A stretch of DNA of 64,000 nt from Enterobacter kobei. Its GTDB lineage: Bacteria; Pseudomonadota; Gammaproteobacteria; Enterobacterales; Enterobacteriaceae. Under the pieces are notes generated by a model. That model made no database searches. It was not told the DNA's origin and saw nothing but the letters and a program-made list of their open reading frames with translations. A program made the translations under genes and the position numbers. The DNA lies in assembly GCF_018323985.1 (NCBI RefSeq), contig NZ_AP024590.1, forward strand, positions 2,728,001 through 2,792,000, in the 5' to 3' direction. Positions 50,977-60,501 of this stretch are shown piece by piece; the first letter of the stretch is position 1, and every line of letters begins with the position of its first letter.

Positions 50977-51351
50977 TTATAAATAGAGATAGAGCCGCAC
51001 TTTATGTGCGCCCAGATAGTTGGCGCTGCCATAAATCGTCACCGATGCATTTGCCGGCACCGTTACGGTGCGCGGCGGTTCCAGCGGATGCATTTCCAGG
51101 CCTCTGGCGTCGTACCAGTAAAAACGGTAATTAATGGTTACCGGCACATTTCTTTCATTGTAGAGAGTTGAGGACGCAGAAGACTGAATTTCCGAGCGGG
51201 ATAATTCCGGTTTTTCTGCCGAGATCCCCGCCGCCAGCACGGTAGACTCCAGTACCAGCGTTTGCTCATCGCTGACCGGGATCGCCGGCTTTGCGCTACA
51301 TCCGGCAAGCAGGATCGCCGCCAGTACTATGGCTGTACGCCCTCTGCTCAT
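50977..51351 (-). CDS. ycfL: YcfL lipoprotein
   Basis: 124 residues from the ATG at 51351, one base after the hinT stop region. Lipobox LAGC follows the signal (AIVLAAILLAGCSAK). The conserved body includes PVTINYRFYWYDARGLEMHP. Function is unknown (DUF1425), possibly outer-membrane beta-sandwich. It lies in the hinT-ycfL-lpoB-thiK-nagZ operon. Confidence 0.93.
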   Translation of the reverse strand: MSRGRTAIVLAAILLAGCSAKPAIPVSDEQTLVLESTVLAAGISAEKPELSRSEIQSSASSTLYNERNVPVTINYRFYWYDARGLEMHPLEPPRTVTVPANASVTIYGSANYLGAHKVRLYLYL

Positions 51352-51352
51352 C

Positions 51353-51712
51353 TTAGTGGCCTTTGTGCGACAGCATAGGTCCAAGGGCGTGCCCCCCAAC
51401 CAGGTGCAGGTGGATATGATAGACCTCCTGGCCGCCATGACGATTGCAGTTCATGATCAGGCGGTAACCGTCTTCGGCAATACCTTCCTGTTTGGCGATT
51501 TTAGCCGCGACGGTCATCATCCGGCCCAGCGCCTGTTCATGCGCTTCGGTGGCGTCGTTGATGGTCGGGATGAGAATATTAGGCACGATCAGAATATGCG
51601 TCGGAGCCTGAGGGGAAATATCGCGGAACGCGGTGACCAGCTCATCCTGCCAGACAATGTCCGACGGAATTTCGCGCCGGATAATTTTACTGAAAATGGT
51701 TTCTTCTGCCAT
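51353..51712 (-). CDS. hinT: HinT purine nucleoside phosphoramidase
   Basis: 119 residues from the ATG at 51712, as in E. coli. The HIT motif is YHIHLHLV, with the nucleophile histidine in its middle. It hydrolyses AMP-N bonds such as AMP-lysine. It is first in the operon with ycfL and lpoB. Confidence 0.97.
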   Translation of the reverse strand: MAEETIFSKIIRREIPSDIVWQDELVTAFRDISPQAPTHILIVPNILIPTINDATEAHEQALGRMMTVAAKIAKQEGIAEDGYRLIMNCNRHGGQEVYHIHLHLVGGHALGPMLSHKGH

Positions 51713-52014
51713 GTCGTCTTCCTTCTTTATGACTGCATAATATTGCCAGAGAGTATGAGTGACAATCTCCTGATGTTTCAACTATAAACCTCATTTTCTT
51801 ACCCTGCCGAAAGGTTGTGTTGCCTGCCCCCTCGTTAAGCCGGGTAAAACCACGTTTCAGTAATAAATATTACATCTGTTTACACGGTGAACCCTAATGC
51901 GTATATTTCGCATTTGCATTTCCATGCGCTTTTCATACCTGAATAATTAACTGTCCTGCAGCGCACCGACAACGTATTGGCGCGCTGCTTCATGACCAAC
52001 ACACAGAAGGGTTA

Positions 52015-54213
52015 ATGATGTCTTTCACCGTTCACGCCAGGGACGGACAACGTCCGCCTGCCACTTCTCCGTCACTGCTGGCGGTTTGTATTGCTTTTGC
52101 ACTGACGCCAGCGGCGGGCTTTGCTGCCACTACGGCAACACCAGAGGATACGCTGGTGGTCGACGGATCGTCCTCAGGCGCTGCGGCTGCTGCGCAAAAT
52201 GAGGATTACAGCGTCAAGACCACCACCTCCGGCACAAAAATGCTGCTGGTTCAGCGTGATATTCCGCAGTCGGTTACGCTGGTCAGTGAACAGCGGATGA
52301 AAGATCAGAAGCTGGAGTCGCTGGGCGATGTGCTGAAAAATACCATCGGCATTTCGGAGAGCGTGGCGGATTCAGACCGCAGCACCTTCTACTCCCGCGG
52401 TTTTATGATCGACAACTATATGGTCGATGGTATTCCGACGCTGTTTGAGTCCCGCTGGAACCTGGGCGATGCGCTGGCGGATACCGCGATGTATGAGCGA
52501 ATCGAAGTGGTGCGCGGCGCAAATGGTCTGACGACCGGCTCGGGTAATCCTTCTGCGGCGATTAATATGGTGCGTAAACATGCCGACAGCCGTGAATTCA
52601 CCACTAACGTCAGCGCTGAGTATGGCAGCTGGAATAAGCAACGTTACGTGGCGGACCTCTCTACCCCGTTGACCGAAAACGGCAATATCCGTGGTCGTAT
52701 GGTGGCGGGCTATCAGGATAAGGACAGCTGGCTGGATCATTACGGTCAGAAGAAAAAATTCTTCTATGGTGTGCTGGATGCTGATCTGACCGAGGCCACG
52801 GCGTTCTCTGTAGGGTACGATTATCAGGAAAACAACTCTGACCGTCAGACCTGGGGCGGCCTGCCACGCTGGTATACCGACGGCAGTAAAATCAAAGCCG
52901 ATCGCAGCGACAGCACCTCGCCTGACTGGGCCTACAGCGATACCGAAACCCAGCGTACTTTCGTCACCCTTAAGCAAAAGCTGGGCGATAACTGGCAGCT
53001 TACGGTAAACGGTACGCACACCGAGACAGAGCTCGACAGCAAGGCGCTGTATCTGGACGGCCAGGTCGATAAAACCACTGGCCTGATGGTCAGCCCTTAT
53101 GGCGCGTCTTATCCGTTTGTCGGCGGCACGGGCTATAACACCGGCAAGCGTAAAGTCGATGCGATCGATACCTTTGCAAATGGTAATTACGAACTCTTTG
53201 GTCGTCAGCATGAACTGATGGTAGGCACCAACTACACCAAACAGCACAACATCTATTACAGCTCATGGGAAAACATCGGCGATACGCAGTTGGGTAACTA
53301 CAGCGATTATCGCGCTAACTTCCCGGAAACGGACTGGGCGCCATTAAGCCTCGCGCAGGAAGACACGGTACGTCAGAAATCCGCGTACCTGGCGACGCGC
53401 ATTTCGCTGGCAGATCCGTTGCACCTCATTCTGGGCGCGCGCTATACCAATTACACGTTGCATACCCTGACGCAGGATCTGGAGAAGAACAACACCTCGC
53501 CCTATGCGGGCGTGGTGTTTGACATCGATGATACCTGGTCAACCTATGCCAGCTATACCTCGATTTTCCAGCCGCAGACCCAGCGTGATGGTCAGGGTAA
53601 ATACCTGTCGCCTATCACCGGTAATAACTACGAAGCGGGTGTGAAGGCTGACTGGATGAACAGCCGCCTGACGACCTCGCTGGCGGTATTCCGTATTGAG
53701 CAGGATCATCTGGCGCAGTCTACCGGCGGCGTGGTTTCCGGCAGCAATGGCGAAACCGCCTACCGTGAAGCGGATGGTACGGTCAGCCGCGGCGTTGAAT
53801 TTGAGGTGAATGGTGCACTGACGGACAACTGGCAGATGTCCTTCGGCGCAACGCGCTATGTGGCTGAAGACAGCGACGGTGCAGCGGTAAACTCAGATCT
53901 GCCACGTACGTCAGTGAAAATGTTTACCAGCTATCGTCTGCCGATGCTGCCAGACCTGACGGTCGGCGGTGGCGTGAACTGGCAAAATCATACCTGGGCT
54001 GATGTGCCGGTTGCCAGCGGGACGCTGCGTTCAGAGCAGGGCAGCTACGCGCTGGTGGATCTGTTTGCCCGTTATCACGTAACCAAAGCGCTTTCAGTGC
54101 AGGCAAACCTGGATAACCTGTTCGATAAAACCTACGAAACCGACGTGAACAGCCGTACCTATGTGTTTGGCGAGCCGCGTAATTTCTCGGTGAGTGCGAA
54201 TTACAGCTTCTGA
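52015..54213 (+). CDS. fhuE: FhuE TonB-dependent siderophore receptor
   Basis: 732 residues. Signal peptide ends about residue 37 (FALTPAAGFAATT). The TonB box is near DTLVVDG; the plug domain (MLLVQRDIPQSVTLVSEQRM) and the 22-strand barrel ending NFSVSANYSF follow. It takes up ferric coprogen, rhodotorulic acid and ferrioxamine B in E. coli. A start at the second ATG is possible. Upstream AT-rich DNA probably holds a Fur site, but I cannot place one with certainty. Confidence 0.95.
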   Translation: MMSFTVHARDGQRPPATSPSLLAVCIAFALTPAAGFAATTATPEDTLVVDGSSSGAAAAAQNEDYSVKTTTSGTKMLLVQRDIPQSVTLVSEQRMKDQKLESLGDVLKNTIGISESVADSDRSTFYSRGFMIDNYMVDGIPTLFESRWNLGDALADTAMYERIEVVRGANGLTTGSGNPSAAINMVRKHADSREFTTNVSAEYGSWNKQRYVADLSTPLTENGNIRGRMVAGYQDKDSWLDHYGQKKKFFYGVLDADLTEATAFSVGYDYQENNSDRQTWGGLPRWYTDGSKIKADRSDSTSPDWAYSDTETQRTFVTLKQKLGDNWQLTVNGTHTETELDSKALYLDGQVDKTTGLMVSPYGASYPFVGGTGYNTGKRKVDAIDTFANGNYELFGRQHELMVGTNYTKQHNIYYSSWENIGDTQLGNYSDYRANFPETDWAPLSLAQEDTVRQKSAYLATRISLADPLHLILGARYTNYTLHTLTQDLEKNNTSPYAGVVFDIDDTWSTYASYTSIFQPQTQRDGQGKYLSPITGNNYEAGVKADWMNSRLTTSLAVFRIEQDHLAQSTGGVVSGSNGETAYREADGTVSRGVEFEVNGALTDNWQMSFGATRYVAEDSDGAAVNSDLPRTSVKMFTSYRLPMLPDLTVGGGVNWQNHTWADVPVASGTLRSEQGSYALVDLFARYHVTKALSVQANLDNLFDKTYETDVNSRTYVFGEPRNFSVSANYSF

Positions 54214-54229
54214 TAAACCCACGTGAAAT

Positions 54230-54316
54230 GCCCGGCGGCGCAAGCTTGCCGGGCCTACAATAACCCAATCACCTATGGTGCAGTATGTAGGCCGGTGTAA
54301 GCGAAGCGCCACCCGA
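54230..54316. repeat. REP pair (BIME) after fhuE
   Basis: Two units in inverse orientation, 54230-54257 and 54287-54316, of the same REP type as those around the RAYT gene. They lie between the convergent fhuE and ptsG. Confidence 0.8.
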
Positions 54317-54335
54317 CATAACATTCTCCAGACGT

Positions 54336-54360
54336 AAAAAAGGGAGCCATTCGGCTCCCT
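54336..54360 (-). terminator. ptsG terminator
   Basis: AGGGAGCC and GGCTCCCT form an 8-bp stem (loop ATTC). Read leftward a run of six T residues follows. Confidence 0.92.
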
Positions 54361-54380
54361 CAGTCTCCCCAGACTATTTG

Positions 54381-55814
54381 TTAGTTGTTGCGGATGTATT
54401 CATCCATTTCGGTTTTCAGGTTATCGGATTTAGTACCGAAAATCGCCTGAACACCGGAACCTGCAACAACCACACCTGCCGCGCCCAGTTTCTTCAGGCC
54501 AGCCTGATCCACTTTAGCAACGTCAGCCACGCTCACACGCAGACGTGTGATACAGGCATCCAGGTTAGTGATGTTATCTTTACCACCGAACGCGGAAACC
54601 AGAGCCGGAGCCATTTCGCTGGTGCCGGTTGTTTTTGCGTCTTCGGTTGCGTCTTCACGACCCGGGGTTTTCAGATCCAGTGCTTTGATCAGCACGCGGA
54701 ACACGGTGTAGTACACTGCCGCGTAGCACAGACCCACAACCGGGAACAGCCACAGGTTGCTGCCGTTACCGCTCAGTACCACAAAGTCGATCAGGCCGTG
54801 GGAGAAGGACGTACCGTCACGCATACCCAGCAGGATACAGATCGGGAAGGCCAGACCAGCCAGTACCGCATGGATTGCGTACAGGATCGGAGCCACGAAC
54901 ATGAAGGAGAATTCGATGGGTTCGGTGATACCGGTCAGGAACGAGGTCAGCGCAGCGGAGATCATGATACCGCCCACTTTCGCGCGGTTCTCAGGTTTCG
55001 CTGAGTGCCAGATGGCGATTGCCGCAGCCGGCAGACCGTACATTTTGAACAGGAAGCCGCCGGACAGTTTGCCCGCAGTCGGGTCACCTGCCATATAACG
55101 TGGGATGTCACCGTGGAACACCTGACCTGCCGCGTTGGTGTATTCACCAATCTGCATCTGGAAAGGAACGTTCCAGATGTGGTGCAGACCAAACGGCACC
55201 AGGCAGCGCTCAATGAAGCCGTAGATACCGAACGCCACTACCGGGTTCTGATATGCCGCCCACTGAGAGAAGGTCTGAATAGCGGTACCAATTGGTGGCC
55301 AGATGAAGGACAGCACGATACCCATTACGATCGCAGCCAGACCAGAAATGATCGGCACGAAGCGCTTGCCCGCGAAGAAGCCCAGATATTCAGGGAGCTT
55401 GATACGGTAGAAGCGGTTAAACATATAGGCCGCTATCGCACCGGAGATGATCCCGCCCAGAACCCCGGTATCCGCCAGGTGTTTCGCCGCGATTTCTTCA
55501 GCAGGTAAATGCAGCACCAGCGGTGCAACCACCGCCATGGTTTTCACCATGATGCCGTAAGCGACCACAGAGGCCAGCGCAGAAACGCCGTCGTTATTGG
55601 TGAAGCCCAGCGCAACACCGATAGCGAAGATCAGCGGCATGTTAGCAAAAACGGAACCGCCCGCTTCGGCCATGACATGGGAAACAACTTCTGGCAGCCA
55701 GCTGAAGTTTGCCGAACCGACGCCCAGCAGGATACCTGCGATAGGCAGTACGGATACTGGCAGCATCAGTGATTTACCGACCTTCTGCAGGTTAGCAAAT
55801 GCATTCTTAAACAT
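54381..55814 (-). CDS. ptsG: Glucose-specific PTS permease PtsG (EIICB)
   Basis: 477 residues, the E. coli length. The EIIC domain has eight to ten membrane spans (MLPVSVLPIAGILLGVGSAN onward) and the EIIB domain carries the phosphorylated cysteine in NLDACITRLRVSV (about residue 421). It imports and phosphorylates glucose with EIIA-Glc. Upstream regulation (Mlc, CRP, SgrS) is visible. Confidence 0.98.
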   Translation of the reverse strand: MFKNAFANLQKVGKSLMLPVSVLPIAGILLGVGSANFSWLPEVVSHVMAEAGGSVFANMPLIFAIGVALGFTNNDGVSALASVVAYGIMVKTMAVVAPLVLHLPAEEIAAKHLADTGVLGGIISGAIAAYMFNRFYRIKLPEYLGFFAGKRFVPIISGLAAIVMGIVLSFIWPPIGTAIQTFSQWAAYQNPVVAFGIYGFIERCLVPFGLHHIWNVPFQMQIGEYTNAAGQVFHGDIPRYMAGDPTAGKLSGGFLFKMYGLPAAAIAIWHSAKPENRAKVGGIMISAALTSFLTGITEPIEFSFMFVAPILYAIHAVLAGLAFPICILLGMRDGTSFSHGLIDFVVLSGNGSNLWLFPVVGLCYAAVYYTVFRVLIKALDLKTPGREDATEDAKTTGTSEMAPALVSAFGGKDNITNLDACITRLRVSVADVAKVDQAGLKKLGAAGVVVAGSGVQAIFGTKSDNLKTEMDEYIRNN

Positions 55815-55836
55815 AATTGAGAGTGCTCCTGAGTAT
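55815..55836 (-). promoter_or_regulatory. SgrS-pairing region of the ptsG leader
   Basis: The leader just before the ATG reads ACTCAGGAGCACTCTCAAT, the same as E. coli, where SgrS RNA pairs during glucose-phosphate stress and blocks translation. It also contains the ribosome site. Confidence 0.8.
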
Positions 55837-55913
55837 TTGTGCTTTTTTTTACGTTTTCACGCATTGGCGCGGGGGGAGAACCGCGCCGTGGACGGGACAT
55901 CTAAGCGCCCTTT

Positions 55914-55937
55914 ATTTATTACGCAGAGTAAAATAAA
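55914..55937 (-). promoter_or_regulatory. Mlc operator of ptsG
   Basis: Read leftward, TTATTTTACTCTGCGTAATA and the following bases match the E. coli Mlc site at one base difference, as far as I remember. It overlaps the main ptsG promoter. Confidence 0.7.
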
Positions 55938-55949
55938 TCGACGTAACAT

Positions 55950-55970
55950 TGTTTGACGGCTATCACGTTT
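55950..55970 (-). promoter_or_regulatory. CRP site of ptsG
   Basis: Read leftward, AAACGTGATAGCCGTCAAACA matches the E. coli ptsG CRP site. It lies upstream of the Mlc operator, fitting CRP activation. Confidence 0.75.
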
Positions 55971-56112
55971 CAGCCAGGACCGTTCTTAAAACTTTCACTA
56001 TTTTACAAAAGTTGTGTCCGGATGTGTCAAAAGTGTCTGTCACCGCCCCGTTTGAGGCGGTGAACTTTACTCGTAAAGGCTATTAATTACGAGCTTTAAA
56101 AAAACTGATGGA

Positions 56113-56907
56113 TCAGGAAAATTGCAGGCGAGCGGGGTCGATATGGAAGAGTCTGGCAAAGTTTTGTGTCGTTTGTTGCGCCAGTTCTTCAACCGGAACA
56201 CCTTTCACTACCGCCATGTACTCCGCTACGTCGCGGGTCATTGCAGGCTGGTTTTCTTTACCACGATGGGGAACCGGGGCGAGGTACGGCGAATCCGTTT
56301 CCACCAGCAGCCTGTCGAGCGGGATATAACGCGCAGCCTCTCTGAGTTGCTCCGCATTACGGAAAGTGACAATCCCGGAAAATGAGATATAGAAACCCAT
56401 GTCCAACAATTTACCGGCTGTTTCTTTGTCTTCAGTGAAGCAGTGTAGTACACCCCCGCAATCCGTCACCTTTTCTTCGCGCAGAATGGCGAGCGTATCG
56501 TCGCGGGCATCACGCGTATGGACAATCACCGGCTTATTCAGCTCGCGGCCAATACGGATGTGGTTGCGGAAAGATTCCTGCTGCTGCGCTTTGGTTTCCG
56601 GCGTGTAGAAATAGTCGAGACCGGTCTCGCCCATCGCCACCACGCCCTCTTCTGCCGCCCACTGGCGCAGGGTCTCCACGTCATACGCTTCATCCTGATT
56701 TAGCGGATGCACGCCGCAGGAGAAGACCACGTTATCGCGCTCGCCTACCAGCTCACGCATGGCACGGTAACCCGGCAGCGTGGTGGCAACGGCCAGGCAA
56801 AATTTGACGTCGCGTGCGGCCGCTTTCGCCAGCACATCATCAACGTCTTTATGAAGGGATTGATAATCCAGGCCATCAAGATGGCAATGTGAGTCAACTA
56901 AAAACAT
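56113..56907 (-). CDS. ycfH: TatD-family metal-dependent hydrolase YcfH
   Basis: 264 residues. Metal ligands appear as DSHCHLD, GETGLDYFY, HTRDARDDT, HCFTEDKE and ETDSPYLAP, the TatD deoxyribonuclease fold. Its cellular substrate is not settled. It ends the holB-side operon, 10 bp after holB. Confidence 0.95.
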   Translation of the reverse strand: MFLVDSHCHLDGLDYQSLHKDVDDVLAKAAARDVKFCLAVATTLPGYRAMRELVGERDNVVFSCGVHPLNQDEAYDVETLRQWAAEEGVVAMGETGLDYFYTPETKAQQQESFRNHIRIGRELNKPVIVHTRDARDDTLAILREEKVTDCGGVLHCFTEDKETAGKLLDMGFYISFSGIVTFRNAEQLREAARYIPLDRLLVETDSPYLAPVPHRGKENQPAMTRDVAEYMAVVKGVPVEELAQQTTQNFARLFHIDPARLQFS

Positions 56908-56917
56908 AAGATCTCTT

Positions 56918-57922
56918 TCAGAAGTGGGACACAGGAAGCACGGTGCCCGGTTGCAGGTAGTGCTCCCAGCATAAGAGTAGATCGGTTAACAGCAGTTCGC
57001 GATTCACGCCGGTCACATTCAGCAGTTGCTCGCGGCACTGAAACACCGCCGTAAGAATGGCCTGTAAGCGCGGCGTCGGCAGATGCTGCGCCAGACGGCT
57101 GACCAGCGGCTGCGCATCGACGTTGGTGAGCAAGGTCGCGCCCTGCTGCATTTTCAGCGCGTCCATCAGCAGCGACGCCAGCCATTGCAGGCGTTCGGCG
57201 ACCTGATCATGGTTGAGCACGCCCAGCATTGAAAGCCAGTCGGCGCTGTCCAGCGCGGCATTGACCGCCGTACACAAGGTTTGCCGCTGAGTGGCGCTGT
57301 CAGTCTGTAACAGCTGTGCCGCCGCCCCCGGCGCTCCACCGCATAAACGCAGCGCCGCAAGGCTCGACTCCGGGCTGGCGGTAGTTTCCCGCGCCAGCCA
57401 GGCGATAGCGTAGCTCTCGGTCGGGGGGGATAAGTGATGGATCCGGCACCGACTGCGCAGCGTGGCGAGCAGCCGCGCCGGTTCACGACAGGCAAGGAAA
57501 AACCATGTATTCGCCGGCGGCTCTTCCAGCGTTTTCAGTAGGGCATTGGCGGCGGCGTCGGTTAACAGCTCGGCATCGCTGACCCACACCACTTTCGCGC
57601 CACCCAACCGGGCGTGCTCATACAGCTTTTCAGTGACGTCGCGTACCGCATCAATACCCAGCGACGCCTTGCCCTTTTCCGGCGTCAGCGCGTAATAGTC
57701 CGGGTGAGTGCCCGCCTGCATCAGCTGGCAGCCGCGACACTGGCCACAGCTTTTGTGCTCTACCGGCTGCTGACACATCAGATAACGGGTGATGGCGTAG
57801 ATCAGCGCATCCTCTCCCATACCAGGCAGCGCGTGGATCAATAATGCATGGTGTCCGCGTCCGGCCTGATAGCTGGCAATCAGTTGCTCAAAGTCCGGGC
57901 GTAACCATGGATACCATTTCAT
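56918..57922 (-). CDS. holB: DNA polymerase III delta' subunit HolB
   Basis: 334 residues from the ATG at 57922, as in E. coli. It has the AAA+ fold with a degenerate P-loop (LPGMGEDA) and zinc cysteines C50, C59, C62 and C65. It is the stator of the clamp loader. It overlaps tmk by four bases. Confidence 0.96.
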   Translation of the reverse strand: MKWYPWLRPDFEQLIASYQAGRGHHALLIHALPGMGEDALIYAITRYLMCQQPVEHKSCGQCRGCQLMQAGTHPDYYALTPEKGKASLGIDAVRDVTEKLYEHARLGGAKVVWVSDAELLTDAAANALLKTLEEPPANTWFFLACREPARLLATLRSRCRIHHLSPPTESYAIAWLARETTASPESSLAALRLCGGAPGAAAQLLQTDSATQRQTLCTAVNAALDSADWLSMLGVLNHDQVAERLQWLASLLMDALKMQQGATLLTNVDAQPLVSRLAQHLPTPRLQAILTAVFQCREQLLNVTGVNRELLLTDLLLCWEHYLQPGTVLPVSHF

Positions 57923-58560
57923 GCGTTTTGCTCCCGTACCCAACGGGTCACGGTATGGCGGATATCGCGGATCACATCGTCAAGGGACTGGGTGGCATCG
58001 ATTGTTTCAATGCTCGCATCCTGCGCGGCCAGTTCAAGATAACGCGCACGGGTGCGGTTAAAGAAGTCCAGCGATTCCTGCTCAATGCGATCCAGTTCGC
58101 CACGAGCGCGGGCGCGTTTCAGGCCCACTTCCGGCGTGACGTCGAGATAAAGCGTTAAATCCGGGCGGAAACTCCCCAGCACCGCGTCACGCAGTGTGGC
58201 AAGCATCGTGTTATCAATGCCGCGTCCACCGCCCTGATAAGCCTGCGTTGAGAGATCGTGACGGTCGCCGATGACCCAGCAGCCACGCGCCAGCGCGGGC
58301 TTAATCACCGTTTCCACCAGTTGTACTCTGGCGGCGTAAAACATCAGCACTTCGGCTTTATCGTTAATGATCTCATCGCCCACCGATTTGATGTCCAGCA
58401 CCAGGCTGCGCAGTTTTTCTGCCAGCTGCGTGCCGCCCGGCTCGCGGGTGAAGATCATCTCGCCGATGCCAAGCTGCTCGAGCGTTTCCACCACGACGTT
58501 ACGCGCCGTGGTTTTACCGGCACCTTCGAGACCTTCAATAACGATGTATTTACTGCCCAT
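57919..58560 (-). CDS. tmk: Thymidylate kinase
   Basis: 213 residues. P-loop GLEGAGKTT near the N-terminus, DR motif in IGDRHDLSTQAYQGGGRG, and a lid with arginines. It phosphorylates dTMP to dTDP. It overlaps mltG by 11 bases and holB by four. Confidence 0.97.
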   Translation of the reverse strand: MGSKYIVIEGLEGAGKTTARNVVVETLEQLGIGEMIFTREPGGTQLAEKLRSLVLDIKSVGDEIINDKAEVLMFYAARVQLVETVIKPALARGCWVIGDRHDLSTQAYQGGGRGIDNTMLATLRDAVLGSFRPDLTLYLDVTPEVGLKRARARGELDRIEQESLDFFNRTRARYLELAAQDASIETIDATQSLDDVIRDIRHTVTRWVREQNA

Positions 58561-59572
58561 TTTTTTCCTTTAAAACTTTCAGATAGTCCTGCACTGACCG
58601 GTTGTGGCTGGCGAGATTGGTGTTGAAGGTATGCCCGCCTTTTCCGTCGGCCACAAAATAGAGATACGGCGTTTTGGCCGGATGCGCGGCGGCCTTCAGC
58701 GAGGCTTCGCCTGGCGTGGCGATCGGGCCTGGCGGCAATCCGGTGATGGTATAGGTATTGTACGCGGTTGGCGTCTCAAGATCGCTGCGCGACAGTTTAC
58801 CGTTATATTTTTCACCCATACCGTAAATCACCGTCGGATCCGTTTGCAGGCGCATACCGATGCGCAGTCGGTTGATAAACACCGATGCGACCCGATCGCG
58901 CTCGCTGGCAACCGCTGTCTCTTTTTCGATGATCGAGGCCATGGTGACCAGCTGGTTTTTGTCCGCATACGGCAGGCCTTCCATGCGCCCTTCCCAGGCA
59001 CTGTCCACTGCGGCGACCATTTTTTGATGGGCGCGTTTTAACAGCGCGATATCCGTGGTGTTGGCGGTGTACATCCAGGTATCCGGCCAGAACCAGCCCT
59101 CCACCCATTCCGGGTTATCAAACTGCAATGCGGCGGCGACGGTCTGATAGCTGTCATCTTTCAGCGTGTGCTTTATATAAGGCGCGTTACGCAGCTGACG
59201 GAGGTAATCGCTCAGGCGCATCCCTTCCACCAGCCGCAGCGGGAACTGCGCTTCTTTTCCGCTTTCCAGCAGCAACAGCATGTCGCGCACGGTCATCTTA
59301 GGCGTAAGGCGATAGGTTCCGGCTTTAAAATGCGACAGATCCGGCTCCACGCGCAGCAGCCACTGGAAGACGCGCGGGCGGTTGATGATCTTCTCCGCAT
59401 GCAGTTGCTCCCCCAGCGCGACGCGACCGGTTCCCGCTTTTAGCGTAAATATGGTGTCTTCTTTAATCAGGATCTGGCTGTTCGCCATCTGGCGAACTTT
59501 CCACAGACCCGCACTCGCAGCGATAACCAGTATCACTGCCAGTACCAGCACGAACCGAAACAGTTTCTTCAT
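58550..59572 (-). CDS. mltG: Endolytic murein transglycosylase MltG
   Basis: 340 residues. One N-terminal membrane span (VLVLAVILVIAASAGLW), a LysM-like part, and the catalytic E218 in MASIIEKETAVASERDRVAS. It cuts nascent glycan strands and limits their length. It overlaps pabC by four bases. Confidence 0.96.
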   Translation of the reverse strand: MKKLFRFVLVLAVILVIAASAGLWKVRQMANSQILIKEDTIFTLKAGTGRVALGEQLHAEKIINRPRVFQWLLRVEPDLSHFKAGTYRLTPKMTVRDMLLLLESGKEAQFPLRLVEGMRLSDYLRQLRNAPYIKHTLKDDSYQTVAAALQFDNPEWVEGWFWPDTWMYTANTTDIALLKRAHQKMVAAVDSAWEGRMEGLPYADKNQLVTMASIIEKETAVASERDRVASVFINRLRIGMRLQTDPTVIYGMGEKYNGKLSRSDLETPTAYNTYTITGLPPGPIATPGEASLKAAAHPAKTPYLYFVADGKGGHTFNTNLASHNRSVQDYLKVLKEKNGQ

Positions 59573-60384
59573 GACGAAATCGAATGCTCACAAAGTGGGG
59601 CTAAAAATTGATACAGCGTCCGTGACGTCCACGTCCGTTCGCCATATGCACGAACCGCAATAACCGGCATTAATGCATTACAGATGAGCACTTCGTCGGC
59701 GTCTGCCAGGGCATCTTCTGTGGCATGCACTTCAGCGACGCGAAAGGGTGACCCGGCCAGCTGCGCGATGCAGTGCTGGCGCATAATACCCTTCACGCCG
59801 GCGTGATCCAGAATCGGCGTAAAGACGTCATTGCCTTTGCGCCAGAACAGATTCGCGGCACAGCATTCCGTAATGAACCCATCGCTGTCAAGAACCAGCG
59901 CCTCGTCAGCGGTCGTCTGCTCAAGATGAGTACGGATCAGCACCTGCTCCAGCCGGTTCAGATGTTTGATGCCCGCCAGCAAGGGGTTACGCCCAAGGCG
60001 CACCGGGCTTAAGGCGAGCGTGACGCCCTCTTCCTGCCAGCGCGCGTAATGCGCCGGAAAAGCGGAGACGGAGAGTATGCGCGTCGGGGTATGACAGGCG
60101 GCAGCGCTGTATCCACGCCCGCCCGTACCGCGTGTCAGAATCACTTTCAGCACGCCGTGCAGATGGCCGTGCGCCAGCCGGATCATCTCCCGCTCCAGCG
60201 TCTGCCACTCAGCAAAAGGCAGCAGCAGGCGGTCACAGGCCTCACGCAGCCGACGCAGGTGCGCCGGCAGAAGCTGTATCTCGCCATGCTGAATGCGGGC
60301 AGTCGTAAAGCAGCCGTCACCAAACTGAATGGCACGATCACTCGCCGCAAGCGAGTCCTGTTCACGTCCATTTATCAAGAACAT
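59569..60384 (-). CDS. pabC: Aminodeoxychorismate lyase PabC
   Basis: 271 residues from the ATG at 60384. Class IV PLP enzyme: IQFGDGCFTTARI, the PLP lysine in LLAGIKHLNRLEQVL, and the DGFITECCAANLFW signature. It makes p-aminobenzoate for folate. It follows fabF after a terminator-containing gap. Confidence 0.95.
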   Translation of the reverse strand: MFLINGREQDSLAASDRAIQFGDGCFTTARIQHGEIQLLPAHLRRLREACDRLLLPFAEWQTLEREMIRLAHGHLHGVLKVILTRGTGGRGYSAAACHTPTRILSVSAFPAHYARWQEEGVTLALSPVRLGRNPLLAGIKHLNRLEQVLIRTHLEQTTADEALVLDSDGFITECCAANLFWRKGNDVFTPILDHAGVKGIMRQHCIAQLAGSPFRVAEVHATEDALADADEVLICNALMPVIAVRAYGERTWTSRTLYQFLAPLCEHSISS

Positions 60385-60465
60385 AGAGGCTCCTGTTTGC
60401 ATGGCACGCCAGTCTGGCAGGATGAAAGAAGAAGGACAAGCGGAGAAAGCTGAAACAGAAACAAC

Positions 60466-60488
60466 AAAGGCCCGCATAGCGGGCCTTT
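60466..60488 (-). terminator. Terminator between fabF and pabC
   Basis: AAAGGCCCGC and GCGGGCCTTT form a 10-bp stem with a 3-base loop; read leftward TTTGTTGTTTC follows. It may reduce read-through into pabC. Confidence 0.8.
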
Positions 60489-60501
60489 CAGACGAACGAA
60501 C

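Noticed and set aside
51895..51940. Fur box upstream of fhuE
   Set aside because: TGCGTATATTTCGCA matches the Fur 7-1-7 pattern only loosely. Fur control is likely from knowledge of fhuE, but I cannot place the site.
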